Assembly (NCBI GenBank): GCA_963734665.1
Contig: CAVTIR010000005.1
Coordinates: 868,001-932,000, forward strand
Source of the DNA: Trebonia sp963734665
Lineage (GTDB): Bacteria > Actinomycetota > Actinomycetes > Streptosporangiales > Streptosporangiaceae
Reading direction: 5' to 3'
Length of the DNA stretch: 64,000 bases
Below the pieces are notes generated by a model, which saw only the letters and a program-made list of their open reading frames with translations, did not search any database and was not told the origin of the DNA. Positions 17,216 to 25,790 of this stretch are shown here, piece after piece. The position numbers were made by a program, and so were the translations under genes. Every line of letters starts with the position of its first letter. Position 1 is the stretch's first letter.

Positions 17216-18070
17216 CTACAGCAGGGCGATGTCGACGGTGACCGTCTGGCCGCCGGGGCTGATCGTGAGCGGCTCGTCGATGGCTGCGAGCCCGGCCACG
17301 GTGACCGTGATCGTAACGCTCTGGCCGGCCTCGAGGGTGCCCGACGACTGTGAGAGGCTGACGTCGGCGAGCAGCTGGGACGGTGCCGAGATAGACCAGG
17401 TGACCGGGCCGCCGTTCGCGGTCAGCGTGAACGAGCCGCTGCCTCCCACGGCGAGGGCAATGTTGCTCATCGACACGCTGAGCGTCCCCGCGGTCGTGCC
17501 CGACGGGGAAGAGGACGAACCGCCCGAGGACCCCCCGCTCTGTGGTCCCGAGGGGGACGACGATCCCGAGACCGATCCGCCCGAGGACCCCCCGGTCTGT
17601 GGTCCCGAGGGGGACGACGATCCCGAGGCCGATCCGCCCGAGGCCGATCCGCCCGAGGGCGATGCGGTCGCCGTACCGCCAGCCGGCGAGGCGCTGCCCC
17701 CGGAAACCCTTATGGCCGAGCTGCCCGAGGTGGGCATTGAGGACGGCGTCGCGGAAGGCGCCAGCAGGTGCGGTTGCGGTGCGACGTCCTTGCCGTGAGC
17801 CCCGGCGCGGTGCGTGCCCTTGCCCGCCACGGTCGTGTGGCTGGTGCTAGGCACCTGAGCCACCGTGGTGACATCCGGCGACACCGCCGCGATCGAGGGC
17901 GACCGCGTGTTGGCGCTGGTCGCGGTGTAGTGCGCGTGCGTGGCCATGCCTGTCGCCGTGGCCGCGACGGCCACCGTGCCGACGGCCGCGAAGGCGACAC
18001 GCGGCGCGCGATTCGTCCCGTCGCGGTCGGCCCACACCTGGCGGGGGAAGCCGTTGGCGCCGAATGACAC
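17216..18070 (-). CDS. Membrane-anchored extracytoplasmic part of the upstream sigma factor gene (frameshifted)
   Basis: 284 residues from a GTG at 18070. A transmembrane helix (VAFAAVGTVAVAATATGMAT) is followed by a Ser/Gly/Pro-rich linker with 19-residue tandem repeats, then a C-terminal beta-sandwich of about 90 residues (TLSVSMSNIALAVGGSGSFT, GPVTWSISAP, LEAGQSVTITVTVAG) similar to BACON/Ig-like domains. The frame remains sensible upstream of the GTG (TLFWHRLIGGRRVSFGANGF), so this is most likely the tail of the sigma gene at 17847-18917, joined by a one-base frameshift near 18085-18105. Read alone it would be a membrane protein with a basic cytoplasmic tip. Confidence 0.65.
   Translation of the reverse strand: MSFGANGFPRQVWADRDGTNRAPRVAFAAVGTVAVAATATGMATHAHYTATSANTRSPSIAAVSPDVTTVAQVPSTSHTTVAGKGTHRAGAHGKDVAPQPHLLAPSATPSSMPTSGSSAIRVSGGSASPAGGTATASPSGGSASGGSASGSSSPSGPQTGGSSGGSVSGSSSPSGPQSGGSSGGSSSSPSGTTAGTLSVSMSNIALAVGGSGSFTLTANGGPVTWSISAPSQLLADVSLSQSSGTLEAGQSVTITVTVAGLAAIDEPLTISPGGQTVTVDIALL
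17521..17640. repeat. Tandem repeats encoding the Ser/Gly-rich linker
   Basis: Two copies of a 57-base unit starting at 17521 and 17578 (CGCCCGAGGACCCCCC start in each), with few differences, then shorter 15-base units built on GCCGATCCGCCCGAG. The unit is 19 codons, so length changes stay in frame; this looks like a coding minisatellite that can vary linker length. Confidence 0.75.
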
Positions 18071-18917
18071 GCGGCGCCCGCCGATGAGCCGGTGCCAGAA
18101 CAGCGTCCGGGCTCTGCTCAGAGGTCATCCGGTAGACCTCTTCCCACAGGCCCCTGGGCGCTCGGCTCGCCGTGGCCCGCGCGCCTGCGGCCTCACTCAG
18201 GAGGGCCCCGATGGACAGGCCGAGCAGCAGCGACGGGCGCATCTCCTGCCTGTACCGCTCAGCGCAGACCGAGCACTTGTCGACGTGCCGGCACAGGCGC
18301 GTGCGCAGGTCGGCGGTGAGCCGCCTGTCGTGACCGGCGAGCATGGCCTCGAACTCGCCGCAGTCCACCCGGCCGGACCAGCCCATGAGCAGGACGCCGA
18401 CAGACGCCTCTAGCTGGTCGCGTGCCCCCGCGAACAGCACGTACGCGTCGGTCCGGGAGATTCCGAGCACGGCGGCCACCTCGGCGAGGTCCAGGCCGTG
18501 CCACACCATCTGCATGATGTCCCGTTCGGCGCGCTCAAGGCCGCCGAACGCGACGCTCAGCAGCGCGCGCAGCTGCCGCTGCTCGCCGGTGGACAGGACC
18601 TCGGCGGCCCGGCGGAGCCGCGGGCCCTCGTCGATGGCCGCCTTGACTCGTGACGACCTCAGGCGCCGCAGGCACTCGCTGCGGGCGACAGCGTAGAGCC
18701 AGGCCCGGAAACGCCCGAGCGCGGGCAGCACTTCCAAGCGCGAGGCCGCGATCACGAAGGTGTCCGCCACCGCCTCGGCGGCATCGTCAGCATCGCTGAC
18801 CAGCGACCGGCAGTATGACCAAAGCAGATCAGCGTACTTGTCATACGCCTCTGCAAGAGCATCAGAATCACCATCAACGATGGACGCGGCAAGCTCCCTG
18901 TCTCGCATGGCCACCAC
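17847..18917 (-). CDS. ECF-type sigma factor with a zinc-finger anti-sigma-like segment; true C-terminus in another frame
   Basis: The real part runs to about residue 275. Region 2: ALAEAYDKYADLLWSYCRSL, FRAWLYAVARSECLRRLR. Region 4: QMVWHGLDLAEVAAVLGISR, DAYVLFAGARDQLE. Then comes a cysteine cluster, LCRHVDKCSVCAERY, of the zinc anti-sigma type. After MTSEQSPDAV the frame turns into Arg-rich nonsense that overlaps 17216-18070 for 224 bases, whereas the neighbouring frame continues as a plausible protein. I infer one gene, 17216-18917: sigma domains, zinc finger, one membrane helix and an extracytoplasmic sandwich. Either it is a real frameshift mutation or a base-call error. Confidence 0.78.
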   Translation of the reverse strand: MVAMRDRELAASIVDGDSDALAEAYDKYADLLWSYCRSLVSDADDAAEAVADTFVIAASRLEVLPALGRFRAWLYAVARSECLRRLRSSRVKAAIDEGPRLRRAAEVLSTGEQRQLRALLSVAFGGLERAERDIMQMVWHGLDLAEVAAVLGISRTDAYVLFAGARDQLEASVGVLLMGWSGRVDCGEFEAMLAGHDRRLTADLRTRLCRHVDKCSVCAERYRQEMRPSLLLGLSIGALLSEAAGARATASRAPRGLWEEVYRMTSEQSPDAVLAPAHRRAPRVIRRQRLPPPGVGRPRRDESRAACRLRGRRHGGRRGHGDRHGHARALHRDQRQHAVALDRGGVAGCHHGGSGA

Positions 18918-19226
18918 TGTAGTGGTTTCGATCTTTATTCATCAGTAACTTACAAAATAGCGCTGAATTCTACTCATCGCGGGCGGCCCTTGCTCGGGAA
19001 TAGCCGATCTCGCGGCCGCGGCCTGGTTGCCGCCAGGCACGCTCGCGGCGACGTGTTATCCGGCCTGGCGGCTGCAGGAAGCAAAGTAGCCGCGGCCGGG
19101 GTTCCGACAGTAGCCGGGGATGGCTGCCAGCCCTTCGTCCATGCCGCGGGGGTGACCAACAAGAACGGCGGGACGCCGAGGTCCACCGGAATCACGACCG
19201 CGGAGTGGTCCCAGGACCGAACGGAT
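18918..19226. other. Intergenic region
   Basis: 309 bases upstream of the sigma gene. A minus frame with VVIPVDLGVPPFLLVTP is open here but has no start context or homologous motif. An AT-rich stretch at 18930-18970 is the likely sigma gene promoter. Confidence 0.45.
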
Positions 19227-19400
19227 TCAGCCACCACGGACGGTGAAGTTGTAGCAGCCGTAGCCCACGTTGCGCAGGTCCACGAGCGTGACGTCGGGCC
19301 GGGCGAGCAGTTCGCCGATCACCGTCAGGGCGTGCTCGCCATCGTCGGCCAGCACGCCGTCGGCGATCCGCCCGGCCCGGTCGTAGGCGCGGACGACCAC
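19227..19400 (-). CDS. Small hypothetical protein downstream of the HxlR regulator
   Basis: 57 residues from a GTG at 19400: VVVRAYDRAGRIADGVLADD, GEHALTVIGELLARPDVTLV, DLRNVGYGCYNFTVRGG. It is a plausible small alpha/beta protein with good actinobacterial codon use. The frame stays open upstream into the end of the HxlR gene, so it may start earlier or be the remaining C-terminus of a longer gene. It lies 38 bases after the HxlR stop in the same direction. Not recognised. Confidence 0.45.
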   Translation of the reverse strand: MVVRAYDRAGRIADGVLADDGEHALTVIGELLARPDVTLVDLRNVGYGCYNFTVRGG

Positions 19401-19438
19401 CGGGCGCGTCGTCCGGGCACTGCTGCCCGGGCTGCCGG

Positions 19439-19870
19439 TTATACGAAGTGCACCTGGGTGTGATCCGGCTCGTGGTCGACGAGCTGATCGCAGGTGGGGC
19501 AGTACCAGCGGACCTCGATGGGAGTGCCGCAGGCGGGGTGACGTGGGGAGTCGGCCTGGTTGGTGTGCCTGCTTCCCCAGTGGGCGAGCAGGCTGAGCGC
19601 CCCGGCGAGTTCGGTGCCTTCGGCGGTGAGCTGGTAGTCGGCGCGGGGCGGCCGCTGGGAGTAGGGCCGGGCTACGAGCAGCCCGTCGCGTTCAAGCCGC
19701 TTGAGGCGGTCGGACAGGATGTTCGCGGCGATGCCCGGGATGTGGCTGAGCAGGTCGTTGAACCGGAGCGGCCCGGGCAGCAGTGCCTCCACCACCAGCA
19801 GCGTCCACCGGTCGCCGACTCTGGCCAGTGCTTCGGCGAGTGGTGAGGAGTCGTGCCCGGGTTCAGCCAT
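19439..19870 (-). CDS. HxlR family regulator with a C-terminal zinc-ribbon-like tail
   Basis: 143 residues. The winged helix is typical: VGDRWTLLVVEALLPGPLRF, NDLLSHIPGIAANILSDRLK, RLERDGLLVARPYSQRPPRA, DYQLTAEGTELAGAL. The tail has CGTP then CPTCDQLVDH, a possible four-ligand zinc knuckle seen in a subgroup of these regulators. It is divergent from the HtrA-like protease with 75 bases between starts. Half-site-like elements, TAGTAGATAG (19901-19910) and TTACTACTTA (19922-19931), lie in the gap and could be its operator. Confidence 0.88.
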   Translation of the reverse strand: MAEPGHDSSPLAEALARVGDRWTLLVVEALLPGPLRFNDLLSHIPGIAANILSDRLKRLERDGLLVARPYSQRPPRADYQLTAEGTELAGALSLLAHWGSRHTNQADSPRHPACGTPIEVRWYCPTCDQLVDHEPDHTQVHFV

Positions 19871-19945
19871 GAGCGAATCATAGCCCCGTCGGCACTCTGA
19901 TAGTAGATAGTGGATTGCAAGTTACTACTTACTGGAGGCAGTGAG

Positions 19946-20848
19946 ATGACGATCCTCGATGAGGTCGGGGTAAGTATCAGGCGACTGGCGGAGGGCGCCG
20001 GGGCCTCGGTGGCGGGCATCGGGCAACGGTGGGGGGCCGGCTCGGGCATCGTGCTCGGGAAGGGCCAGTTGCTGACCAACGCGCACAACGTGCGCGGCGA
20101 TCAGGTGACGGTCACGTTCGCTGACGGGCACACCGCGGAGGGGAGCGTCGCCGGGCGCGACATCGACGGCGACCTGGCCGTGATCAGCGTCGACACCGGC
20201 GAGACTCCCGCGCTGCCGTGGGCCGGCAGCGCGTCGGTGGAGATCGGCACGCCGGTGTTCGCCCTGGCCAACCCCGGCGGGCGCGGGCTGCGGGTGACGT
20301 TCGGGTTCGTCTCGGGCATCGAGCGGACTTTCCGCGGTCCCCGCGGCAGCCGCATCACCGGCAGCCTCGAGCACACCGCCCCGCTGCTGCCTGGCTCCTC
20401 CGGCGGCCCGGTCCTGAACGCCGACGGGCAACTGCTCGGAATCAACACGAACCGCCTCGGAGAAGGCTTCTACCTTGCCATCCCCGCCGACGAGGCCCTG
20501 CGAGGCCGCGCCGATGCGCTCGCCCGCGGAGAGACCGCGACATCCCCGCGGCTAGGCGTCTCCATCGCCCCGGGTCACGTGGCCAGGCGACTGCGCCGCG
20601 CCGTGGGCCTGCCCGACACCGACGGCCTGCTCATCCGCGACGTCGCGGAAGCCAGCCCCGCCGCCCGCGCCGGCCTCGCCTCAGGCGACCTGATCGTGGC
20701 GGCCGCCGGCCGGCCAGCCACTACACCCGATGACCTGTTCGACGCCCTCGCGGCGGCACGCGGCGGCACCCTCGAGCTGACGGTCGTGCGCGGTACCGAA
20801 GAGCGGACCGTCCAAGTCACCTTCACCGATCCCGGCCAGGACGCGTAA
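19946..20848 (+). CDS. HtrA/DegP-like S1C serine protease with one PDZ domain, no export signal
   Basis: 300 residues. The trypsin-like triad is visible: His47 in LLTNAHNV, Asp76 in DIDGDLAVI and Ser152 in LPGSSGGPVLN. A PDZ domain covers about residues 205-295 (RLGVSIAPGHVARRLRRAVG, GLLIRDVAEASPAARAGLAS, GDLIVAAAGRPATTPDDL). There is no signal peptide or membrane helix, unlike most HtrA proteins, so it probably acts in the cytosol. The ATG at 19946 follows GGAGG. The divergent HxlR gene suggests stress-induced expression. Confidence 0.9.
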   Translation: MTILDEVGVSIRRLAEGAGASVAGIGQRWGAGSGIVLGKGQLLTNAHNVRGDQVTVTFADGHTAEGSVAGRDIDGDLAVISVDTGETPALPWAGSASVEIGTPVFALANPGGRGLRVTFGFVSGIERTFRGPRGSRITGSLEHTAPLLPGSSGGPVLNADGQLLGINTNRLGEGFYLAIPADEALRGRADALARGETATSPRLGVSIAPGHVARRLRRAVGLPDTDGLLIRDVAEASPAARAGLASGDLIVAAAGRPATTPDDLFDALAAARGGTLELTVVRGTEERTVQVTFTDPGQDA

Positions 20849-21179
20849 GCGTCCTCAGCCCCCACCCGCCTGCGTGAGTAAGGACTGCGCACGGGTGATC
20901 ATGCCGAAGGTGCCGCGCGGCCCGGCCACCAGCGCGCAGGCGGCCAGCCGCCGCGCAAGGACAAGGAGCGAGACGGGCGAGGTGTCCTGGACCGCGCCGG
21001 CACCATCAACGGCCTAACGCACGGACGGTCCAGGCAACGCCCCGAGTTCGACGAGCTCAGCCCGGCACCGGCGGGAATGCATCCGCTACCTGCGCCGCCA
21101 GGCCGCCGCCCTCGGTGCCGACATCCGCACTGGAACACCCGTGACTGCGCCGCCGCTGGCCGGCACCGCGCGGCCTTGG
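20849..21179. other. Intergenic region, possibly with decayed coding DNA
   Basis: 331 bases. A plus-strand stretch near 21065-21140 reads like a protein fragment (RECIRYLRRQAAALGADIRT), too short to assign. Nothing else is seen. Confidence 0.4.
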
Positions 21180-21566
21180 TCAGGCCCCTGGCAGGCTGCC
21201 GGGCTCGTCGAGCTCGGCGGCGAGCGCCCGGGGGGCTCGCATTCGCCACGCGTCGGTCACCAGCTCCGCCAGGCGCCCCGCGCCCACCTCGGCCAGCCGC
21301 AGCATCACCAGCGGCCAGCCGTCATAGCCGGGCGCGGTGAAGAACAACCGCGGCTCGCCGAGCAGCAGGGCCTGCTTCTCGGCCTCATCGCCGACGTACA
21401 GCACCGCGACATCGGTCCGGATGACCCGGGGCCTGCCCGGAGTGCGCTCCGGGTAGGACCAGACGAAGCCCTTGCCGGCTACCCGGAAGTCGAAGCCGTC
21501 ACTGTCGATCTCCTCCACGCCGGGCAGCGCCAGCGCCAGGCGGCGCACGTCGTCGGCATCAGCCAT
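21180..21566 (-). CDS. MmcQ/YjbR family protein
   Basis: 128 residues, family length. Landmarks: DDVRRLALALPGVEEIDSDG, FDFRVAGKGFVWSYPER, RVIRTDVAVLYVGDEAEKQA, FFTAPGYDGWPLVMLRLAEV, ELVTDAWRMRAPRALAAELD. This is the double-stranded beta-helix-like YjbR DNA-binding fold of unproven role. It stands alone. The ATG at 21566 is the only good start. Confidence 0.87.
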   Translation of the reverse strand: MADADDVRRLALALPGVEEIDSDGFDFRVAGKGFVWSYPERTPGRPRVIRTDVAVLYVGDEAEKQALLLGEPRLFFTAPGYDGWPLVMLRLAEVGAGRLAELVTDAWRMRAPRALAAELDEPGSLPGA

Positions 21567-21767
21567 CGGAATTCCTCCCGAAGCAGGGCATCGGCACGGT
21601 CACAGGCTAGGCGTCCGGCACCGGCAGCGCCACTGCACACCAGCCACCCCGAACATCACTGACCGCAGTCGGCCGACGGCCACGGATCTGGCTTAGACAC
21701 GCGGGAACCGCCGTTATGGGCGCGTCTGGCGTGCTGGCCCCGGCGCCCCCAGATTGCGCATAACCGG

Positions 21768-22322
21768 CTAATCGGGTTGGCCCCGGGCCGTGTCGGGACT
21801 CGCGACGACCGCTGGGGCCGCAGCATCGGCCTGCAGCGCGGTCAGCTCGCGGGCGACGCCGGCCGGGTACCTGGCGGTGAAGGACGCGATCTTGGTGATC
21901 ACCTGCGAGTCGTCATCCAGGCGGATGATCAGCGCTGGCCACCCCATGCGCCCGCGGCCTGGGCCCACCGTGAAGGACCTGACCTCGGGCCAGCTGATCG
22001 CCTTGCTGCGGAGGTTGCTCTTGCAGATCAGCCCGGCTGGCGTGACGATCAGGCGATCGGTGGCCAGGACCGCCCCTAGCAGCAGCGAGAGCGCGGTGGC
22101 GGATGCCCCGTCGATCACCCCGAGGACCACCCCGGCTGTCCCGCCTTTCCCGGGATCGCCCGGGCTGCCCGCCGCAGTGACCAAGCCGATGATGAAGAAG
22201 GCCACGGCACATGCCCATCCGGGCACGACAGCGCTGGCTGGCGCCCGGTAAATCTTCCGATCACGCCCCTCCTCCGCCGCTGACAGTATCCACTGAGCAT
22301 CGCGCACTAGCGCGCCCGGCAA
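21768..22322 (-). CDS. Membrane protein with a PH-like domain
   Basis: 184 residues. Two membrane helices cover about residues 32-55 and 66-88 (CAVAFFIIGLVTAAG, SATALSLLLGAVLATDR). A bacterial PH-like domain follows: DRLIVTPAGLICKSNLRSKA, ISWPEVRSFTVGP, WPALIIRLDDDSQVITKIAS. This is a common actinobacterial architecture without an assigned role. The start is uncertain by up to 20 codons. Confidence 0.75.
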   Translation of the reverse strand: MPGALVRDAQWILSAAEEGRDRKIYRAPASAVVPGWACAVAFFIIGLVTAAGSPGDPGKGGTAGVVLGVIDGASATALSLLLGAVLATDRLIVTPAGLICKSNLRSKAISWPEVRSFTVGPGRGRMGWPALIIRLDDDSQVITKIASFTARYPAGVARELTALQADAAAPAVVASPDTARGQPD

Positions 22323-22661
22323 GCAGGATCGCCGCCGCGATGGCGAACGCCACCGCGTAGCTGTGTACGGCTGCGCTAGCGGCAGCTGCGCCCGCGGCGT
22401 CGTTGCGCGTGCCGCAACGAAATTCGCGACTTACTGGGCCCGCCTGGGACGCCAGGTCGACCCCGACCGGCACCCTCCCGCCTCAACGCGCCAAGGCCTG
22501 CGATCGGCCGTGTGACGGCCGATCTCCCTCGTGCCTGCAGCCTGCCGCCGACCGACGGCGCGCATGCTCGACGATACTGAACGGGCCTCCAGGCTCGGTG
22601 ACCTGTGCGGATCGGATCGTTGACATTGTGTGCCTCACATTCAAGTGACGGGGCCTGGGGG
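22323..22661. other. Intergenic region
   Basis: 339 bases between convergent-tail SDR gene and the PH-like protein gene. Short frames have no motif. No hairpin of note. Confidence 0.45.
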
Positions 22662-23558
22662 TCAGGGCTGCATCGTCAGCAGTTGCCCGAAGCCCATCCG
22701 GGTGATGAAGTTCTGCTGGTGCTGGCGGGCGAGGGCGTTGACCTGCTCGACGGTGACGGCGCTGGGGTCGCCGGTAGCGGTGAAGTCGATGACGCTGCGG
22801 GCGGGCTTAGCCCCGGCGGGGAGCGCGAGGATGCGGGTGATCTCGGTCGCGACGGTGGCCGGGTCGTCGTCGACGCCGGGGGCGACCAGGCTCGCGCTGG
22901 CTTCCTCGTTGCGGGCGACCAGCGGGTCCAGGGCGGTGTAGGCGGCGGTGACGGCCTGGTCGCTGGCCTGGCTGGCGTTGGGGAAGTGCTCGGTGCCGTG
23001 AGTGAACGCTCCCGGCATGACGATGACCGTCTCGATGCCGAACTGGCTGGCCTCATACCCGGTGGTCTGGGCCAGCGTGTCGAAGGCCGCCTTGGACGCC
23101 ACGTAGGGCGCCAGGAACGGCGGCATGCTGACCACGGTTGTGCTGCCGACGTACAGCAGGGTGCCGGAGCGGCGCTCGCGCATGTGCGGCAGGACGGCCC
23201 GGTTGACCCGGTGCATGCCGAGCACGTTGACGTCGAACAGCCGGGTGATGTCTTCCGCGGTGAACGCCTCGGTGTAGCCGACGTACAGGTGCCCGGCGTT
23301 ATGCACGACGACGTCCAGTTGCCCCGCCTCGCCCACGATCTGCTGGACGGCCTGGCGGGCCGAGTCCTCGGACTGCACGTCGAGCTCGGTGATCCGCAGG
23401 TCGCCGCCGCCGTTGTCGAGCAGGTCCTTGGCGCGGGCGGCGTTGCGGCCGCCGGGATCGCGCATGCTGGCGTACACGGTGTGACCGTCGGCGGCCAGGG
23501 CGCGGGCGGTGAGGTTGCCGATGCCGGTGGCGGCACCGGTGATCAGGATGACGGACAT
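22662..23558 (-). CDS. Short-chain dehydrogenase/reductase, last gene of a three-gene operon
   Basis: 298 residues. ILITGAATGIGN is the NAD(P) loop, VVHNAGHLYVG the NAG motif, LLYVGSTTVV the serine strand and YVASKAAFDTLA the Tyr-x3-Lys pair. The C-terminal extension (VDDDPATVATEITRILALP) resembles SDRs related to ketoreductases of the YkvO/retinol-like type. It starts 58 bases after the preceding SDR stop in the same direction, so the hydrolase and both SDRs are probably one transcript. Confidence 0.92.
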   Translation of the reverse strand: MSVILITGAATGIGNLTARALAADGHTVYASMRDPGGRNAARAKDLLDNGGGDLRITELDVQSEDSARQAVQQIVGEAGQLDVVVHNAGHLYVGYTEAFTAEDITRLFDVNVLGMHRVNRAVLPHMRERRSGTLLYVGSTTVVSMPPFLAPYVASKAAFDTLAQTTGYEASQFGIETVIVMPGAFTHGTEHFPNASQASDQAVTAAYTALDPLVARNEEASASLVAPGVDDDPATVATEITRILALPAGAKPARSVIDFTATGDPSAVTVEQVNALARQHQQNFITRMGFGQLLTMQP

Positions 23559-23616
23559 GGGATGCTCCTTGTCTCTGAATTGATTCGCGGGATGTGACTA
23601 AGGTGATGCGCCGGGC

Positions 23617-24357
23617 TTAGGCGGCGCCGCCGTTGGCGTGGATGACCTGGCCGTTGACCCACTGGCCCGGCCGGGCCAGGAACGCCACGATCTCGGCGAT
23701 GTCGCCGGGGGTGCCGAGCCGCTCCAGCGGGGCGAAGGAGGCGGCGCGGTCGATCGCCGCCTGGTCCTTGCCGTCGAAGAACAGCGCGGTGGCCGTCGGG
23801 CCGGGGGCGACGGTGTTGACGGTGATGCCGCGGCCGCGCAGTTCGCGGGCCAGGATCAGGGTCAGGGCCTCCACCGCCCCCTTGCTGGCCGCGTACGCCC
23901 CGTAGCCAGGGATCGCGAGCCGGGTGACGCTGCTGGAGAAGGTGATGATCGCGCCACCGCGGCGCAGCCGCCGGGCGGCCTGCTGGCTGACCGCGAACGT
24001 GCCGCGGATGTTGGTCCGGTAGATCTGGTCCAGCACGTCAAGGTCCAGGTCAGCCACCGGGGCGAGCGGCATGATCCCGGCCGCGCTGACGACGACGTCG
24101 ATGCCGCCGAATTCCTGCTCGACCCGGGTGAACGCGGCGTCGACGGCTTTCTCGTCGGCCACGTCGAGCTGAATGGCCAGGGCCTGGCCGCCGTTGCCGG
24201 CGATATCCGCCACGACCTGGTCGGCCTCGGTGGTGTTGCCGCGGTAGGCGATGGCCACGTCGTACCCCTCGGCGGCCAGCCGCAGCGCGGCCTCACGGCC
24301 GATGCCGCGGGACCCGCCTGTGACCAGTGCGACCCGTGTTCCTGAGTTGACAGGCAT
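23617..24357 (-). CDS. Short-chain dehydrogenase/reductase (FabG-like), middle gene of the operon
   Basis: 246 residues. ALVTGGSRGIGREAA is the cofactor loop, VVSAAGIMPL the NAG-type motif, IITFSSSVTRLAIPGYGAYA the serine and tyrosine strand with Lys in ASKGAVE, and the typical tail RLGTPGDIAEIVAFLA with GQWVNGQVIHANGG. NADPH is likely, given RG in AYRGNTTEAD. It lies 30 bases after the hydrolase stop. Such SDRs reduce or oxidise small carbonyl compounds. Confidence 0.93.
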   Translation of the reverse strand: MPVNSGTRVALVTGGSRGIGREAALRLAAEGYDVAIAYRGNTTEADQVVADIAGNGGQALAIQLDVADEKAVDAAFTRVEQEFGGIDVVVSAAGIMPLAPVADLDLDVLDQIYRTNIRGTFAVSQQAARRLRRGGAIITFSSSVTRLAIPGYGAYAASKGAVEALTLILARELRGRGITVNTVAPGPTATALFFDGKDQAAIDRAASFAPLERLGTPGDIAEIVAFLARPGQWVNGQVIHANGGAA

Positions 24358-24387
24358 TTGCTTTCCCTTTCTTGAAGGAGCGGATGG

Positions 24388-25293
24388 CTAGAGGAGGGCC
24401 GTGGCCCTGAGCTGGGAGCGCAGGAATGCTCCGGCCCTGGCGAGCGCGGCATCGCCTTCGGGCAAGATGGCGGCGAAGCCCTGGAAGACGTGCGGCGCGC
24501 CGGCCGTCACCTCGAGCGTCACCGGCACGTCGGCGGCGGCGGCACGCGCGGCCAGCCGGATGGCGTCGTCGAGCAGGATCTCGTGCGACCCCGCCTGGAT
24601 CAGCAGCGGCGGCAGCCCGGCAAGGTCGCCGAACACCGGGCTGATGCGTGCGTCCGCCAGGTCGTGGCCGCCGGCGTAGTCACGGGCCCGTCGCGCCAGC
24701 CCGGCCCCGGTCAGCGCCGGGTCGGCGGCTGCCTTGCCGGTCACGCTCGCCCCGGTCAGGGTCAGGTCGGCCCATGGCGACATGAGCACGGCCGCCGCCG
24801 GCTGGGCCAGCCCCTGCGACTTCAGGGCGGCCAGGGTTGCCGCTGCCAGGCCCGCGCCGGCCGATTCGCCCGCGATCGCGACCCTGGCCGGCGCCAGCCC
24901 GCCGTCGAGCAGGGCCCGGTAGGCGGCCACGCCATCCTCAAGCGCCGCGGGAAAGGGGTGCTCCGGGGCCAGCCGGTAGTCCACCGAGACAACCCGGATT
25001 CCCGCGTGCCGACCCAGGCCAGACGCCAGCCCGGCCGAGGAAGCCGCGGTGCCCACGGCATAGGCGCCGCCGTGGAAGTACAAGATCGCCTCATCCGCGC
25101 CGACCCCCGCGATGTCAACGGTGACGACCGGGACCCCGCCCAGGCTTCCCGCCGTCGCGATCACGTCGGCGGGAAGCGGGGCAGCGCCGATCATCTCCTC
25201 GAAGATCCGCCGCTGTTCCTTCACCTCGCCGCCCAGATCAAGCGCTGAGTTCCGCAACAGCTCATCTACCGCGTTCAGTTCCCTGTGGCCCAT
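24388..25293 (-). CDS. Alpha/beta hydrolase of the hormone-sensitive lipase family, first gene of the operon
   Basis: 301 residues. Oxyanion motif HGGAYAVG (residues 74-81), the DYRLAPEHPFPAAL block, nucleophile Ser144 in AGESAGAGLAA and the base His in GAPHVFQGF. The ATG at 25293 follows an AACAGGAGG site; longer in-frame starts upstream add non-conserved sequence. It is likely to cleave small esters. With two SDRs behind it, the operon could hydrolyse an ester and oxidise or reduce the released alcohol or ketone. Confidence 0.92.
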   Translation of the reverse strand: MGHRELNAVDELLRNSALDLGGEVKEQRRIFEEMIGAAPLPADVIATAGSLGGVPVVTVDIAGVGADEAILYFHGGAYAVGTAASSAGLASGLGRHAGIRVVSVDYRLAPEHPFPAALEDGVAAYRALLDGGLAPARVAIAGESAGAGLAAATLAALKSQGLAQPAAAVLMSPWADLTLTGASVTGKAAADPALTGAGLARRARDYAGGHDLADARISPVFGDLAGLPPLLIQAGSHEILLDDAIRLAARAAAADVPVTLEVTAGAPHVFQGFAAILPEGDAALARAGAFLRSQLRATALL

Positions 25294-25361
25294 GCCGGCC
25301 TCCTGTTCCGTCGCTGCATTGCTGACATGAACCAGGCTGCCGTCCAGGAATGTGAGGCGGC

Positions 25362-25380
25362 ATCGCATCACCGATGCGAT
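25362..25380. promoter_or_regulatory. Palindrome upstream of the hydrolase/SDR operon
   Basis: Perfect ATCGCATC-N3-GATGCGAT, about 70 bases before the hydrolase start. Another GATGCGAT lies at 25494-25501. Probably an operator; no regulator gene is adjacent except the distant LuxR-type gene. Confidence 0.45.
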
Positions 25381-25564
25381 CCCGGGGCAGCGGCCAGGAC
25401 GCCAGGAGGCGGCGGCGAGACAGCGGCCCGGCGCTGCCGGCGGCCCGGCGAACACGCCGCCGTCCCGCCGCGCCACCCGGAAATCACATCGACGATGCGA
25501 TGACTGCCCGCATCGCCGTCGCCAAGGCTGAGGGTGACGATTCGTCTACCCAATGGGGGCCAGC

Positions 25565-25790
25565 GTGACCAGCGCGCACCGTGATCCGAAGCCGGACCTT
25601 TACCACATCCGTGTCCGCGGGCACCTGGGCGAAACGACGCGCTCCGCCTTCCCCGCGCTTGCGGCCCAGGTCAGCGGGGCTGACACTCTGCTGACCGGAC
25701 CGCTCGACCGGGCCGCGCTGCACGGCGTGCTGGCCGAGATAGAGACGCTCGGGCTCGAACTGCTCGAAGTCCGCAGGCTGTTACCTGGAA
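25565..25790 (+). pseudogene. Small hypothetical protein gene that has lost its stop codon
   Basis: A GTG at 25565 opens VTSAHRDPKPDLYHIRVRGH, LGETTRSAFPALAAQVSGAD, TLLTGPLDRAALHGVLAEIE, TLGLELLEVRRL. This is the pattern of small (about 75-85 residue) actinobacterial proteins with YxIRxRGHLG and LLTGPxxDQAALHG motifs. The normal stop just after the VRRL strand is missing; the frame runs on for 270 codons antisense to the LuxR-type gene. A rearrangement at about 25780 seems to have joined the two gene ends. Confidence 0.5.

Noticed and set aside
17521..17640. CRISPR-like array
   Set aside because: The repeats are directly tandem without spacers and encode a Ser/Gly linker in frame. No cas genes are present.
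22605..23597. Plus-strand frame of 330 codons over the SDR gene
   Set aside because: Low-complexity Gly/Val/Asp sequence opposite a complete SDR with all catalytic motifs.
22662..25293. Biosynthetic cluster around the hydrolase/SDR operon
   Set aside because: No synthase, cyclase or tailoring set is present. Three small oxidoreductase/hydrolase genes alone do not support it.
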